Assembly (NCBI GenBank): GCA_036850595.1
Contig: CM072154.1
Span: 16,995,330 to 17,059,329, forward strand
Origin: Rhyacichthys aspro
Taxonomy: Eukaryota; Chordata; Actinopteri; Gobiiformes; Rhyacichthyidae
Length of the DNA stretch: 64,000 nucleotides
Direction of reading: 5' to 3'
The notes beneath the pieces are model-generated. The model saw nothing but the letters and a program-made list of their open reading frames with translations. It was not told the DNA's origin and did not search any database. Positions 12,001 through 23,970 of this stretch are shown in pieces (position 1 is the stretch's first letter; each line of letters begins with the position of its first letter). The translations under genes were made by a program, and so were the position numbers.

Positions 12001-15000
12001 CCCTTTCTGTCTGCTCTCTTGATCCTCCTAATAGACTGTTGAATCAAAGGAATTTAGAGAAGTGACAAATAAAAGCTCATTTAACCCAGGTTGATCTGAA
12101 CAGAGGACTTACCATATTTCTAAAGGTGGCGCATGTGCTTCTCGTAGCCGTGTTGTTCTCCAGGATGGCTGTGTTGTTGATCAGCTCCCCAACATTATCA
12201 CTGCTTTACATGGAGACAAATAATTGTGAATACATAATGACAATAACACATAATGACAAGATATGACATATTTTGACATACTCCCTAAAAATATGTATTC
12301 ATGAAGTAAATTTTTTTGTTAAATGTTTCTCAAGTAAGTACCTAATTAAATGTAATTATTTACAACTTCCTTGTGCATCCTGATCATGGTGTTTTGTATC
12401 ATTTTAAATATAAAATACTGAGTAACCATATGGTCATTGTTAGTTTGCTATTTCCCAAGCTACCCAGGTCATGTTAGTTCAATTAAGCTGGCAGTTGCTA
12501 TCAAGATTTTTAAAGTTTTTCTGATGACAGTCCTTCCTAGATCTGTATCCAGGCTGCAGTCATGTAACTGCTTGCTTAATAAATGTAGGTCGTTTTTTGT
12601 CTAGTAACCCTCCCCTCTCCTTGTGTGTACATTTTCATATTTTTCAGTCTCACCTTGGTAAGCTGCCCTGCTGCCCCAGGCTCCTGGCCTGCATTTCAGT
12701 AATAATTTGAGCTTTTAGCATTACAGGCTTCCCTGGAGCAAACTTTTCACCAAGAAGATATCGCACAGTGGTGGAAAACCTGGACTGGGTTTTAATGACC
12801 TGAGGGGGCTGCTTGTCAACAACAAGAGAGCTGTGGGAGACAGGAGACTTTCTGTGAATAAAACTCTAATATTTCTTTCTTTCTGGCAAATGACCAAATA
12901 AAATGTTACCTTTGAACAAGTACTTTCAGAAGAGTGCTGAGTTTTTCCTGGAGGCCAAGGTTCAGGTCTCCAATGAGCAACAACTCCTGACGCAGCTTTG
13001 CATTTGTCTCTAACAACTGCTCAAACCTAAACATGAGTCAGGAGAAAGAGGTTTATCATTCTGCACTGATAAACACAAAGCATTTCAATGTAAGACGCCA
13101 AAATATGAGATGATAAAGAGAAAACATAATCTTATAGTACTCATGTGACTAAGGCATATGACAGTCATAGCTTTACAGTGATGCAACATTACAAAGAACT
13201 TCTCCATTTTCAAACAAACTGCATCAGTCATTCTCTCAGACAAAAGTGAACATCTTCTCTTTAGTTGTGAATGAAACCAGACCAGTCTTAACACCACTTC
13301 TTAAATGTATTGGACTTGTATTGAACTTGAACTCATTTGCAGTATTTTCAAAAGTCTGAATTCAAAGGTCACCAGTCCTGGATCACATGTCTTTGCAGTG
13401 AAGAGTGAACATAACCAAAGTGAATCTTTTTCAGTTCATCTGATCTGTTTCATGATATCGCTCCAAATGAATCATACACTGGTCTTGCCCTGGTCTTTTA
13501 TTCAGTCTTCATATCTAAAAGTCTAGGTATCCCACTCAATTTTGATGGCAGAGGTGCTCACCCGGCCTGCAGAGGGCTGAGGTTTTCGTCAAAGGGGTGT
13601 CCTATTGTGGCTTTGTGCTGTTCAAAGCACCACATCTTCAGTTTGGAGATGAGACAGGCCTGACACTTGTCCAGACAGTCCACGCACTCCTGCAGCAGCT
13701 GGACACGTTTCTAAGGCAACCGTGAACCAAACAAACAGCATCTCACAAACTTACAGGGACATGGGTTTACAAGATAACCAGAAAACATGGAATTTCTTAA
13801 TGTTTCCTTATAAGGGCGCTCACCGTTGCCATGGCTTCCATATTGTACTCCTTCTGCTTGATGCACATCTGAAGTTTTTGCAGGTTCTGAGAATCCAGAT
13901 TTGAAGGATCCAGTCCGTTCGGTGAGACAGACCCTAGCCAAAAGGTACCACATGTTTGGTTCAGTTCATTAAAAAGGAGTAGTAAACCATAACCATTGAT
14001 ACCATTGTTGATAACCAAGTGTTTTCAATACCCAATAACAAATCAAAGTTAAATGGTTAAAAGTTATGTATGAATCCAAATTAAATACAAACAATATTAG
14101 CTACATTACACTCTTTAATTTGTAAAAAAGGGGTCAGTGACATTTAGGGCATCGAAAAGGCAAATGTTTTCCTACATTAGGTAACTGTTAGCTTTGTTCC
14201 AGTTTGGAGAAGCAGACAGGGGCAAAGGCACAGGCTCTGTGTTATGCATGGCTGCTAAAGAGAATAAATGAGCTAACCAAAAATATTGTAAAATGCTGAA
14301 CTAGGCCTTTAAGGATTATACCTTGTAAAGTCTCATAGTTCTGCTTGTCCCAGTTCAGCTCTTCTTGGAGCATGTGGATTTTCTGTCGAATGTCCTGGAC
14401 CTCCAGGACTTTACTGACCAGTTGGTCCACATTAACGTTGGGAGTTGAGGCCTCCTGTTGATACTGGGTGGAGGAGATCTGGGGGGACTGCAGACAACAC
14501 TTTAGCAACTGGATCATAAAGATTTCTGTTCATTATCACAACCTCTCCGAATATTTGAAATCTTACATTGCTGAGCAGAGCTTTTTCGTTCCTGAGGATG
14601 TCTCGGACCAACACTCCAAACTTCAGAGGCTGCGACTGAAAAAGACTCTGTATACAAAGACATGCTCTTAGTTTATAGAGCCTAAATAGTGTTAGATCAT
14701 ATCAGTGTAGAGAGCTCTGTTGTGAGTTTACAACGGAGTTAATGTGTAGCAGATAATGCAAACAAAAAGCTGAACTATGACTACTTTATATTTGCTTTAA
14801 TTCCATGTGTTGCCTTGTTGTAATTGCAATCTCACATTATATTATGTCACAACAATGCAGGTGAATAAAACCCAATTACAACTTCTTGTTTTTGCATAAC
14901 TTCTGCTGCGTTTTGAAGCTACATTTTGGAGAAACAAGTGACATAACGCTACTTTTTGTGTGTTCGTGTGTGTTCGCTGCCTGATTATGTCCTGGTTTGA

Positions 15001-15587
15001 TGCTGGATGAAAACTGTATCACTGACGACAAAGTAATTTAAATCATGCAACATGATTATCTTGTCTTATTCATGCTTTAGGTTAGACATAGCTTCAGTCT
15101 TAAAAAGCAAACCCTATGGGGCTCACCTGGTAGAGGGACTATCATGTATTGAGTGACCAGGGTTCAATTCCTGTCTCTCTACACTGACTCTATCATAAAA
15201 AGGACAAAAGCAAATCCTACCAGTGTCTTGCTGATCTGCATGAGCTTCATCTTGTCGACCACACTGGTGTTCTGCTGAGCGATGGACTGCAGCATGTTTA
15301 TAACTTGGTCCAGCTGGTGTCTTGCCTTGGGCTCCTGCTCCATATTGTCCGGTGCAAAATCCTCCCTTTAGGTATTAAGACATATACAGTCATAAATACA
15401 CATGCTTTATCAATGACAGTCCCTAAATGTCTGAATCTGTACAGAGTGTGTCACACCATATTTGTTGCTCAATCCAGTCGGCTAAAAAATGGCGGACCTC
15501 AATGGGAAAAGTGGAAGGGTAGAGGTTGTTGACCACCTCATGGTGCAGGTACTGAAGGAGCTGGGTCATCTGAGACCACTGGGCCAT
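9073..15587 (-). CDS. stat6: Signal transducer and activator of transcription 6
   Basis: STAT6 is phosphorylated by JAKs at IL-4/IL-13 receptors, dimerises through its SH2 domain and activates nuclear targets. The 21 coding exons, in transcript order, are 15457-15587, 15221-15365, 14567-14635, 14322-14487, 13824-13933, 13562-13710, 12910-13026, 12654-12830, 12113-12200, 11913-12035, 11717-11809, 11233-11436, 11066-11160, 10849-10982, 10291-10437, 10141-10207, 10000-10062, 9774-9851, 9471-9518, 9213-9299 and 9073-9127. The frame is continuous for 781 aa (human 847). The N-domain is about 1-115 (FPIEVRHFLADWIEQQ), followed by a coiled coil to about 295. The DNA-binding domain starts near VVDKQPPQVIKTQSRF and includes RKGSESVTEEKF and LPLVVIVHGSQD. 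The linker ends SWSQFNK at 524. The SH2 domain has GTFLLRFSDSEIGGITIA with phosphate-binding Arg582. The activating tyrosine is Tyr660 (RGYIPVKL, like human GYVPATIK). The transactivation tail ends in acidic DLDLEEFLDDL. The N-half resembles STAT5, but NIQPFTKKDL and the tyrosine context favour STAT6. Confidence 0.94.
11610..11692 (-). repeat. Diverged fragment of dispersed teleost repeat
   Basis: Inside a stat6 intron, this stretch shares an ordered set of words with the element at 15.7-16.2 kb, in the same orientation: a short 'cactagg..caatttaga' piece, then 'acatgcatgtctgtgg', then 'ggtgggaggaagc'. It is an old, truncated copy of the same family. Confidence 0.6.
15114..15180 (+). repeat. 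tRNA-derived SINE-like relic
   Basis: It shows an A-box-like ggctcacctggtagagg and, about 35 bases on, a B-box ggttcaattcc, the spacing of a Pol III tRNA promoter. What follows is not a folded tRNA 3' half, so this is a SINE head and not a working tRNA gene. It lies in the second stat6 coding intron, antisense to the gene. Confidence 0.55.
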
Positions 15588-15608
15588 GGTCAGTGAGGGT
15601 ACACAGTG

Positions 15609-18563
15609 CTGTAAATGAGATATGATTTCATTTAAACACGTATGATTACGATCAAACTTTTGAGAAGCATTTGAGAAGGATCACAACCATGCATATTATT
15701 TTTACTTTAGCAACGTTTTTCTATTTCTTGGTTCAAATAAACCTCCAAATGGTTTCTACCACTTATCCCACTCGTGGGGTCGCGGGTGGCTGGAGCCTAT
15801 CCCAGCAGCTTTTGGGCCTTAGGCAGGGTACACCCTGGACAGTGGCCAGTTCGTCGCAGGGCTGACACTTAGACATACATTGACAAACAACCATTCACTC
15901 TCACATTCATCCACTAGGGGCACTTTAGAGTCATCAATTCACCTATACATGCATGTCTTTGTGCGGTGGGAGGAAGCCGGAGATCCCGGAGAGAACCCAC
16001 GGTGACACGGGGAGGACATGCAGACTCCTCACAGAAAGACCAGAGTTAGCCAATGATGTTTTTTGGGTTGGCTACAATCGGCCAACGATGTTTTTTGGGT
16101 CGGCCGGGATTCGTACTCACGACCTTCTTGCTGTGAAGCAGGAGCGCTAACCACTCCGCTACCGTGCACCCCTCACTTAACATTAGTAGGTAATTTACTT
16201 ATTTACATATTTTTATTATGAAAAGTTGTAAACAGTGGTCCCAAACCTGAATTTGAAAGTTAAAAATGAACAGAATTATCAAGCAGAATAGGGACGTGTA
16301 CTACACTCAGGAAAGCACAATTGCTATTAGACAAAACAGAGACCATTACTGTATGGTTGACACTAACGTCTGGAAACCATGTACTGCAACACACAGAGAT
16401 ACATGTGTTAAATCTGTCGCCACTACATCCTGTGGGTTTTTATCAGCCTCCCACATGTGCCATGTAACATTGAGCAACTTCTATCAACGGTTGAATTATG
16501 CCTCTGTAAGGCATGTTTCTCACCCACTTTAAAAGCTGTGGGTTTATTCAGCTTGACCTTGTGCTGTGCCTTGACGCAGTGAGTGAGGAAAGGTGTAACA
16601 TATTACAAAAAAGGCTATATTTAGTGTATTAAAGAGTTAATATTGAGTTGTGAATTCAGAAAAGTTATCAAAAAGTGAAATGTTATGTGATATAAAAATA
16701 TAGCAATTCAACATTCAACATCAAACACATTCGTGTGAAATTAATGGATTACACAATTTCCCTGAGGCACGTCTGAATCAGCCTGCTGACTCAGAACCTA
16801 AAGTGAAACTAAGTGTAAGAGAAAATTGTAATCCAAACCTGTTGGATGAATCACACGAACAAGTATCAACATGTGACAGTGTGAATTGAGCTCCACTTTT
16901 GAAAAAGCTGTACTGCCGCAAGCACTTAAACAGCAGTACTTTGTTTACAGAGTAAAGTGAGTAAAGTGGCAGTCTAATGCAGCCCATATCAACAACTGGT
17001 GATTAGAAAACATAAAGCTAATGCATTTTAACAAATGTGCACATAAACATCTGCACATGTTTTTCTGATGGACTGGGCTCTAAAGCTGCTGTTTAGTCAA
17101 GTTACTAAGAACTATATGGTAAAAGGACAACAGCAGACCTTTTCCCCTTGTCTGTCTCTTATCGAGGCCCCATCTCATCTGAAGGCAGCAGATAACAGAC
17201 GCTGTACCCTCCAGACGGCACCGAGACAAACATGTGCAATAAACAGCTTAAAACATTTCTCAAATATTTGTGTTTGTGTATTTGCTGCTTAATACAGCAG
17301 AGTGAACAACAACAACAAGGAAGGAGGAACAACGCTAATGACCTGACTTTGTTGTGGTTGGCCATTATCCATTGTACATTCTTTAAAAGGCTATAAATAA
17401 AAACTAGGGAGTAAAAAATGATATGACACAGTCCTACTCAATCACTTGAGAAAATGTGAGTAACAAATAAGCATCAAAATAAATAAAGGTTTAAAAATGA
17501 ACCTGGTCAGTGTTGGACATGAACGACAACACTACAATAAGGTTCTTTCTGCAGCATATACATCATCTTTAACCAAACGATGATTTATCAGGTGACTATC
17601 TTTTTTCTGATTTATCCAAACAGACAAAAATAGCACCTTGTCAAACTAGGTCAAGGGTAATGTTGGTAGAACTGCCACTAATTTTATTTCCTTCACTTTG
17701 GTAATGTAAGCAATATGCAATTTCACCACAAACCACACAATGTAAAGAAAGAAAAGTAATTTATAGAAGAGAAAGGCTCTGAGACTTCTCTTTGTATGAC
17801 TGTAAAAGAAAGCCAGCAGTGTGAGCTTAAGCTTTCTTGGGTCAACACTGAACATCTGTGTGTCATTACTTTGTAGTCCCACTGCACATATACTGTCCAT
17901 TCTCTGGGTTTATTTAGCTTTATAACAAATTCAGTCCCTGAGAGTTCACTTCAACCACAAAGCTCAACTGTTTTAATGTTCCTGGAGTGGCCAGACTCAA
18001 AGGATCCCCCAGAGGTTTACGCGTGGCCTGGGGCTTTCCCAGACACAAAACAGCATAAGGAAATCAAAATAGGACCAAATAATGCTTCCTATTAGAGCTG
18101 ACTGTATTTAAACACTACACATTCACGATAACAAAGTGCATTAAAGTGCTGTACATGTTTGTCACATGATTTTCCAAATCTCATGAGCAGACATATATTA
18201 TCCAAATGCATAGTAAATCTATTCTGGCTTTGCTTATGAATTAAATATCCTAGTGAAGAGAAGATTAACCATTGGCCGCTCCCTGAGCACGGTGCAGCGA
18301 CTAACTTCACTTACACTTTAACATAACATTAATCATTAAAAAACACTCCCTCTCTTTCCTAATCATGGGCATACCCAACTATCTTTCACTGAAATGATCT
18401 CATTTATTGGTGATTAAGTTAAATATACGATCGCCTGCAGCGTTTACGTAACTCGTGTGAATATGAAATATTAGGCCGTACATCCTGCGTGTTTATTTGC
18501 AACCAAAACATCGATTTCAACTGTTAAATATTACTGTGACAACACAAAAACACTTTCACTTAC
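15609..18563 (-). other. stat6: stat6 first intron (inferred)
   Basis: An acceptor at 15609 (tttacag on the minus strand) opens the exon holding the start codon with only 21 bases of leader. That implies splicing to a 5' non-coding exon. The span is otherwise non-coding and carries the SINE-like element at 15.7-16.2 kb. Short open frames in it show no family match. Confidence 0.5.
15690..16175 (-). repeat. Dispersed SINE-like element with tRNA-derived head
   Basis: Read on the minus strand it starts near 16175 with a tRNA-like head: A-box-like tagcggagtggttagcgc and B-box-like gtacgaatccc. It continues through the conserved body (ggaggaagccgg on +) and ends near 15700 in the tail containing gctgggataggctccagcc. 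Body and tail words of this kind are abundant in fish genomes. The copy is diverged and carries an internal 32-base tandem duplication. I do not assign a database family name. Confidence 0.7.
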
Positions 18564-18840
18564 CGTTTATGACATATATTTATCAAAACATAAAAAGGTC
18601 GTTACGTCCTCTTCCTCCTCTTTTGGCACAAACGTTAATCAATATTTCCCATCATCCATTTCGGCCCAGATGTGCTCTTTCAACTCTGGAAAAGTAGCTT
18701 GAGTGAAGGAAAAAGTTCGTTTGAACGCCGACCAGCTCTCACGCAGCCGCTGACAACTTTTTCTTCGCAGAGTAGTCAGTTGCTCACTTCCCCGTTGCGC
18801 ACGACGAGACGCCGACGGAGCTGTGCGCTTTATTTATTTC
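18564..18840 (-). promoter_or_regulatory. stat6: Candidate stat6 non-coding exon 1 and promoter
   Basis: On the minus strand a consensus donor GTAAGT begins at 18563, so an exon would end at 18564. Upstream is a CpG-containing stretch (18720-18830), then an AT-rich TATA-like AAATAAATAAA (18829-18839), which would place the start near 18800. This fits the requirement for a 5' leader exon. No transcript evidence is available, so treat it as inference. Confidence 0.42.
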
Positions 18841-19510
18841 CTGCCCTCACGTTCACGTTCACACTACACCCACCACAAAACTAAACCTGTGATGTGTGAT
18901 GATGTAGCCTATAAGGAAATCATAGTTGAGGACATGGCATGGTCAGTCTAAAACGGCCTATACCGCGTTGCGTCAGCTTTTAAAACGCCTTTACCCGTAA
19001 TTACTCGTTTCACTGGTAAAGAAAAGAAGAGCGGACTTGGCCTTCTTTGGAAACGTAGGCGGAGTAACGGGAACCATTTCACTTCCAGTAAAGCCTCAGC
19101 TGACATACGATCCCTCTCTATCTGGACATGGTACTTAGAGGCACTAATGGAGGCCACATGTGTTCATTTTCACATTCAGCCATCTCAAGTGCTCGAAATA
19201 ATCCACTTTAGGCTTTTTAATCAGAAGAGCTGGAAATAATAATCATAAAAAAACTTTATTAGGCTTGTGTATTGTCCTGCAGGGGGCGCGCAGGTCCCTT
19301 CCTCTTTCCTCTATTAGTGAACATTAGCAGTTCATCCGGTTTGGTTCAGATTTTTTTTTTTTTTTTTATGCTGAAAATGCTGAAATTGTTAAATGTTGGA
19401 AATTGACTTTTTGATTTTTCGTTGGCACAGATTTTGGAAGAAATACATAAAGGCAGTGTGTAAAGATATATGTATTTATGAAATGTGACTTAAGAAGAAA
19501 AATTTGCTTG

Positions 19511-19534
19511 TTTGATTGATTGATTGATTGATTG
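19511..19534. repeat. (TTGA)n microsatellite
   Basis: About six tandem copies of a tetranucleotide (ttgattgattga...) lie in gene-free sequence, 145 bases after a T run that starts near 19351. Confidence 0.85.
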
Positions 19535-19649
19535 TATTTCACAGGAATTTTAGGCACCATAAAATGTGGGTGAGTCCCTATTGTTCACACATTATCAGCC
19601 TAAGTATTATGATATACTCTCCCATCTTTCCCATCCATCAGTGTTCTTG

Positions 19650-19915
19650 TAGAACTCAAGACTGGTCTTGGTCTTGAGACTGGTCTCAAGACTATTTTGT
19701 AAAGGTCTTGGTGTTGACATGTTCTCGATCCCTAAAAGTCTTGTCTCAGTCTCAGATGAGAACTAACTCGGTCTCATTCAACAAACACTAACCTTCATGA
19801 GTCTGGACAAGGTCTAAAACTGGACTAACTCGCTCTCCTTCAACAAACACTGTCTTGACCTGACATAGTCTCAGACATGACTTGGTCTTGGTCTATATGG
19901 TCTTGACTACAACAC
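19650..19915. repeat. GGTCTTG-rich dispersed repeat with palindrome
   Basis: Many copies of the word GGTCTTG/GTCTCA and its complement alternate over about 265 bases. The core is a perfect inverted repeat: GTCTTGAGAC (19671-19680), two bases, GTCTCAAGAC (19683-19692). The phrase cattcaacaaacact / ccttcaacaaacact recurs about 60 bases apart, showing internal duplication. Related fragments occur elsewhere in this window. It is probably a non-autonomous mobile element relic of a type common in teleosts. Confidence 0.6.
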
Positions 19916-22624
19916 TACTCATGAGAACACATGTTCCCCCAGAACCTTAAAGATTAAAACATAAAAGAGTCCCGTGTGAGTCTTCCGCAGCATTTCCTCT
20001 GTTAGTTCTTGAGTAAGTGTACATCCTGAAAAACCTACAGCTGCCGAACCTTTTGTCCTAAGCCACAGGAACTTCCTTTATGTTACTGTAAGTTCTTCTG
20101 ACAGTTCACTGACGTAAACGGGACACCATCAGTGGCTGAGGAAAAGCTGTTAATAAACTTGGTATTGTATTTCAAAAGATCCACACTTTAAAACTCTCAA
20201 TAATCAATCCATACACAGTGTTTAAATACCTGTAGAAGTATAGTCCCTGCAGTGTAAGGAGTTGACCACTTGGCGGCGTTATAAACCTTCACCAAAGTCC
20301 AGTGTTCAACAGTAGAAGTGGTCTGTTTGACATTAGACCGCAGCACAGAAGCATGAGCTGAATCCAACAGAATGGACAAGTCTAAGTAAAAACATTTATT
20401 TGAGCTCATTTAAATGCTGCATCCTAAAGTTTTTCCGCCTCTTTCTGTCCAGTGTTTTATATTAATCATTTATTTATTTACAGATCACAATTTAGGCATG
20501 AAAAGAGGACACAGGCTAAAATATTTTACCAGGACATTCCACCTGTCATTTCCAATTTCCAGCTCATTTTGAGCGACCTGTCGAACAAAAAACAATGCAG
20601 CTGCGCCAACGTTCAAGCGTTCCCATTGAAGCAGCTTCAGGAGTTTTTTTTTATTATTATATTATACCTGAGCTTACATATGTTTTAACTTTAGCCTCTT
20701 TGTGATCACATTTTATTCAGCTCAAGCCTGATGGGTTTGGTTCAGGAGATATTGTAGTACTTTAAACATGTCTTGATCTAATTTTGGGGACAGTCTTTAC
20801 CAAACAAATCCCTTTTTTAAAATATCCAAATTTGGAATGAGACTACATTTAAAAAGAAGATAACAACTAATTAATTTCCTTCTAATTTGTTATTTAACTT
20901 TTGTTTGAACCCCACTTCACAAAGACCTGAGTTTGCCTGTTGAGTTTGGTGTTGAGATTTGTAGAGTCTAAATTGTGGAGCTTTGATGGTATCTCTTTCC
21001 ATGTATCGTGGGTTTAACATAATTTAAGATCCTATAAGTGTAGGTTTGGTCTCTCGGTCGCTTGGCCTCTGTCATGACTTTTGTTCAATGTGGTCTTCTG
21101 TGTAAAACCATTGTGTTAAGGATTATACTCTTTTTTATTCAGGCGGATTTTTGTGATGACAGTCCCAGTTTCCAGGAAGGAGCCCGTATCAGACGTTGAA
21201 CCACACTGATCCTCTTCTCAAGAAGTGCGCAGAATCAGTGTCTTTTAATGTAGCTCAAAACTTGTCCATTTTTATTCAAATCCATTTTCAAACCTGCTTA
21301 ATTTCCATTATACCGCTGCTTATGGCATTAACACAATGTGTGCAGGTCTGTCATCATTTTCGGGGTCCTCTTAGGTAAAAGGCCCTTAGTGCAGGCTTTG
21401 CAACATCTGGAACCAATACAGCTGTGCTGGCTATCAGTGGGACCGGGGGCTTGGAGGTTGCAGGCTGAGGTAGGGGGGTTGAGGGTGGGCTAGTTGCTGC
21501 TTTGGCCCTGGGGGTCCATGTGTCCCTGACTTCAAAATAGACTTGATTGCTAACAGCTGGCAGTCCTAACTCACCCAGTGTCAGAGCTCTCCTCTGATGT
21601 CAACCTTGTCAGTATCAAGGCCCGGACAGCGCAGGCCAGCAGCGCTAAAGGTACTGACCCGCTGTGTGTCTGCACAATGAGATTCAAGCTGTGACCTTTT
21701 CCATGAAGGTTGTTACCATAAATACATTTGAAGTTTTTGTCAAGGCAGCTCTGGATGACATGCATGTTGAGGACAAACAGTGTTTTTACAATGTTCTATA
21801 AAAACTGAAGGTCACTGTAGGGTGTGTTACTTCTGTATTGTATCCTTAAAAAGTTAGATGTTTGGGGATAAATAAAAGTTCAATAGCTCTATATCTCAAC
21901 AGATATTAATCCTGTAGAATTACATGAATGTCTCTGCTTTATAACAAACTGACAATACCTTTTTCTGGCTCTTCTTTCTGAAACAGAAAGTCTGTCTTCT
22001 GTTTACTCTGTTCAATTCAATTTCAATTCAATTTGATTTTACATTTTTATTTAAGATACACCACTCCAATCCAACGGTAACTGCAGAAAGTTAGTCAAAA
22101 GTCATGTACTTCTCCTTTAACAAGTGAGAAAATGTATTATCAGTTCATTTATATCAAACTTTATAAAGGTAATTAATTAGTCAGGGTATTAACAACTATA
22201 ATTATCCTGAGCCAGATTACTTTATTATGTTTTTGAGCACAGCAGAGCTCTGGAGAAAGTGTGCTATTCACTGCCACATTATGAGTAAATAGGACAGCAG
22301 CCTCATTAGCATCTTTTATTATCCAATTACAAACAGTGCTCGCCTAATTACCTCCAATCAGCAGGGAGAGGAAAATGATTGACTTCCTGGAGGACGGGAA
22401 TCAGTCAGGACAGAGAGGACAAACTGGGAATGAATCACCTTCTGATGGAGAGCGAACAGGCAAACATCGGAGAGTCAGGTCTGCTCTCACTGCAGGACAA
22501 GTGGCCCGGGATGGGAAAACCAAGACTTTAAGTTTAACTCTGGTGACTTTGTCAAGTACCGTAGACCTTAATGACTGAGCCCAGGATGTAAGATAACAAC
22601 AAGACAAAGAAGACTTTTAGGGAA

Positions 22625-22852
22625 TAAGACCACATTAAGACCAGGATCAAGACTAGGGCAAACTGGAACTGAGCCAAGACCAGTGCATGATAAACACTGG
22701 AGCAGTTAGTGTTTGGTAAAAGAGGAAGAGGACATTATTTCATTAAGATAAAAGAATAAAAGTTTTCAACCTGTTGAGATAATTACAGCTCTTTATCTGA
22801 GACCAAGACAAGCCAGGGTCAAAGTGAGTTTGAGTCCAAGAGTAGACTCACT
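22625..22852. repeat. Related GACCAAGAC repeat fragments
   Basis: Two runs (22625-22690 and 22797-22852) contain repeated 'aagaccaggatcaagac' and 'gagaccaagacaag' words, the complement of the 19.65-kb repeat. They are diverged copies of the same family. Confidence 0.5.
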
Positions 22853-23919
22853 GAAATACTACAAAAATACTACAGCACAACCTCATGCTGTGGTTGGACA
22901 AAATGTCTAAAATGATTATTTAAAATTCTGTATTTGGTCATTGTAGGAAAACAGTCCACAGAAGTCCCATACTTGTTACATGTACTGGTATTATTTATAA
23001 AATGCTGAGTTTTCATTCTACAACAGTGTTTTAAAATAAATGGATGAAATGGATGTGTCCTGTTTGCTTTGTTATGAACAAACTGAGGCTAAATCAGATT
23101 TAAAACCACTGTAAATAAAGTCAATGTCACCAAGTTCTGTTTGAAACCTGGATGTAGGAAAATTATCCTCTGCTCACTTTGCTAACGTCACATCTCCACA
23201 CAGGCTTTTACCTTTAGCAAGGTTATGCTGGACTGTGTTATTGAGTAAGTGACAGAAAGATACTGTAGAAATCATTTTTAAACAGCTGCAGAAACGATTA
23301 TCCTTCATCAGAGGATGAAGGGCAGCCGCTGCACAAGGTTGTGTTTGTAGCAGCTATGCATCATTATTAGACAATTAATTACTCTGTCATCAACAGCGGC
23401 ACCAGCGCTGCTCTGCTGGGATTCAGTCACAGATGTTTCAGACCCTGCTTTGACAACACTATCCATAACTCCAAGCTCTGGAATCAGTTTCACTCTGCTG
23501 CGAAAACTTCCCTCTTATTTGCAGAAAGAGTTGCTCAGATTTACTTGTAGTTTGAGTTAGTTTTGAGTCTTTGAAAGATGTGAGGGAAGGCCAGGAATAG
23601 CAGAGGGCAGGCCGCTGGGACGAGCTGTTGTTTACAGACAGTGACAGGGATGAAGGACCTCTGTGCTCTGGTGCAGGGCCCGGAGCCTCAGGGGTGTGCT
23701 AGCACTGCTTCTGTGGCTGTTCTGGAGGCTGTAATATCCACCCAAAACCAAATGTACACACAAGATGGTCTCCCAGTGTTCCTCAGACTGGACTGTGTTT
23801 GATCAGGCTTAAACCAGTTGTTAGATAAATACTCATGCAGTGGAAAGTGTTATTTAAACCTAAAATCTATGTTAACTCTACAGCACACAGTTAACAAATG
23901 GTTTTCTATTAGTGTAGAT

Positions 23920-23970
23920 CAGACCACATTACCAAGACTTTTACAGTCAAGACCAAGACCAGTCTCATGC
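23920..23970. repeat. Short GACCAAGACC repeat fragment
   Basis: The phrase 'accaagacttttacagtcaa' followed by 'gaccaagaccagtctca' belongs to the same dispersed family as the 19.65-kb and 48.4-kb copies. Confidence 0.45.

Noticed and set aside
15114..15180. Working tRNA gene
   Set aside because: A and B boxes are present but the acceptor stem and anticodon arm do not pair; it is a SINE relic.
21571..21765. Minus-strand frame containing NLHGKGHSLNLIV, reminiscent of transposase ends
   Set aside because: Too short and diverged to assign; no terminal repeats or flanking coding sequence found.
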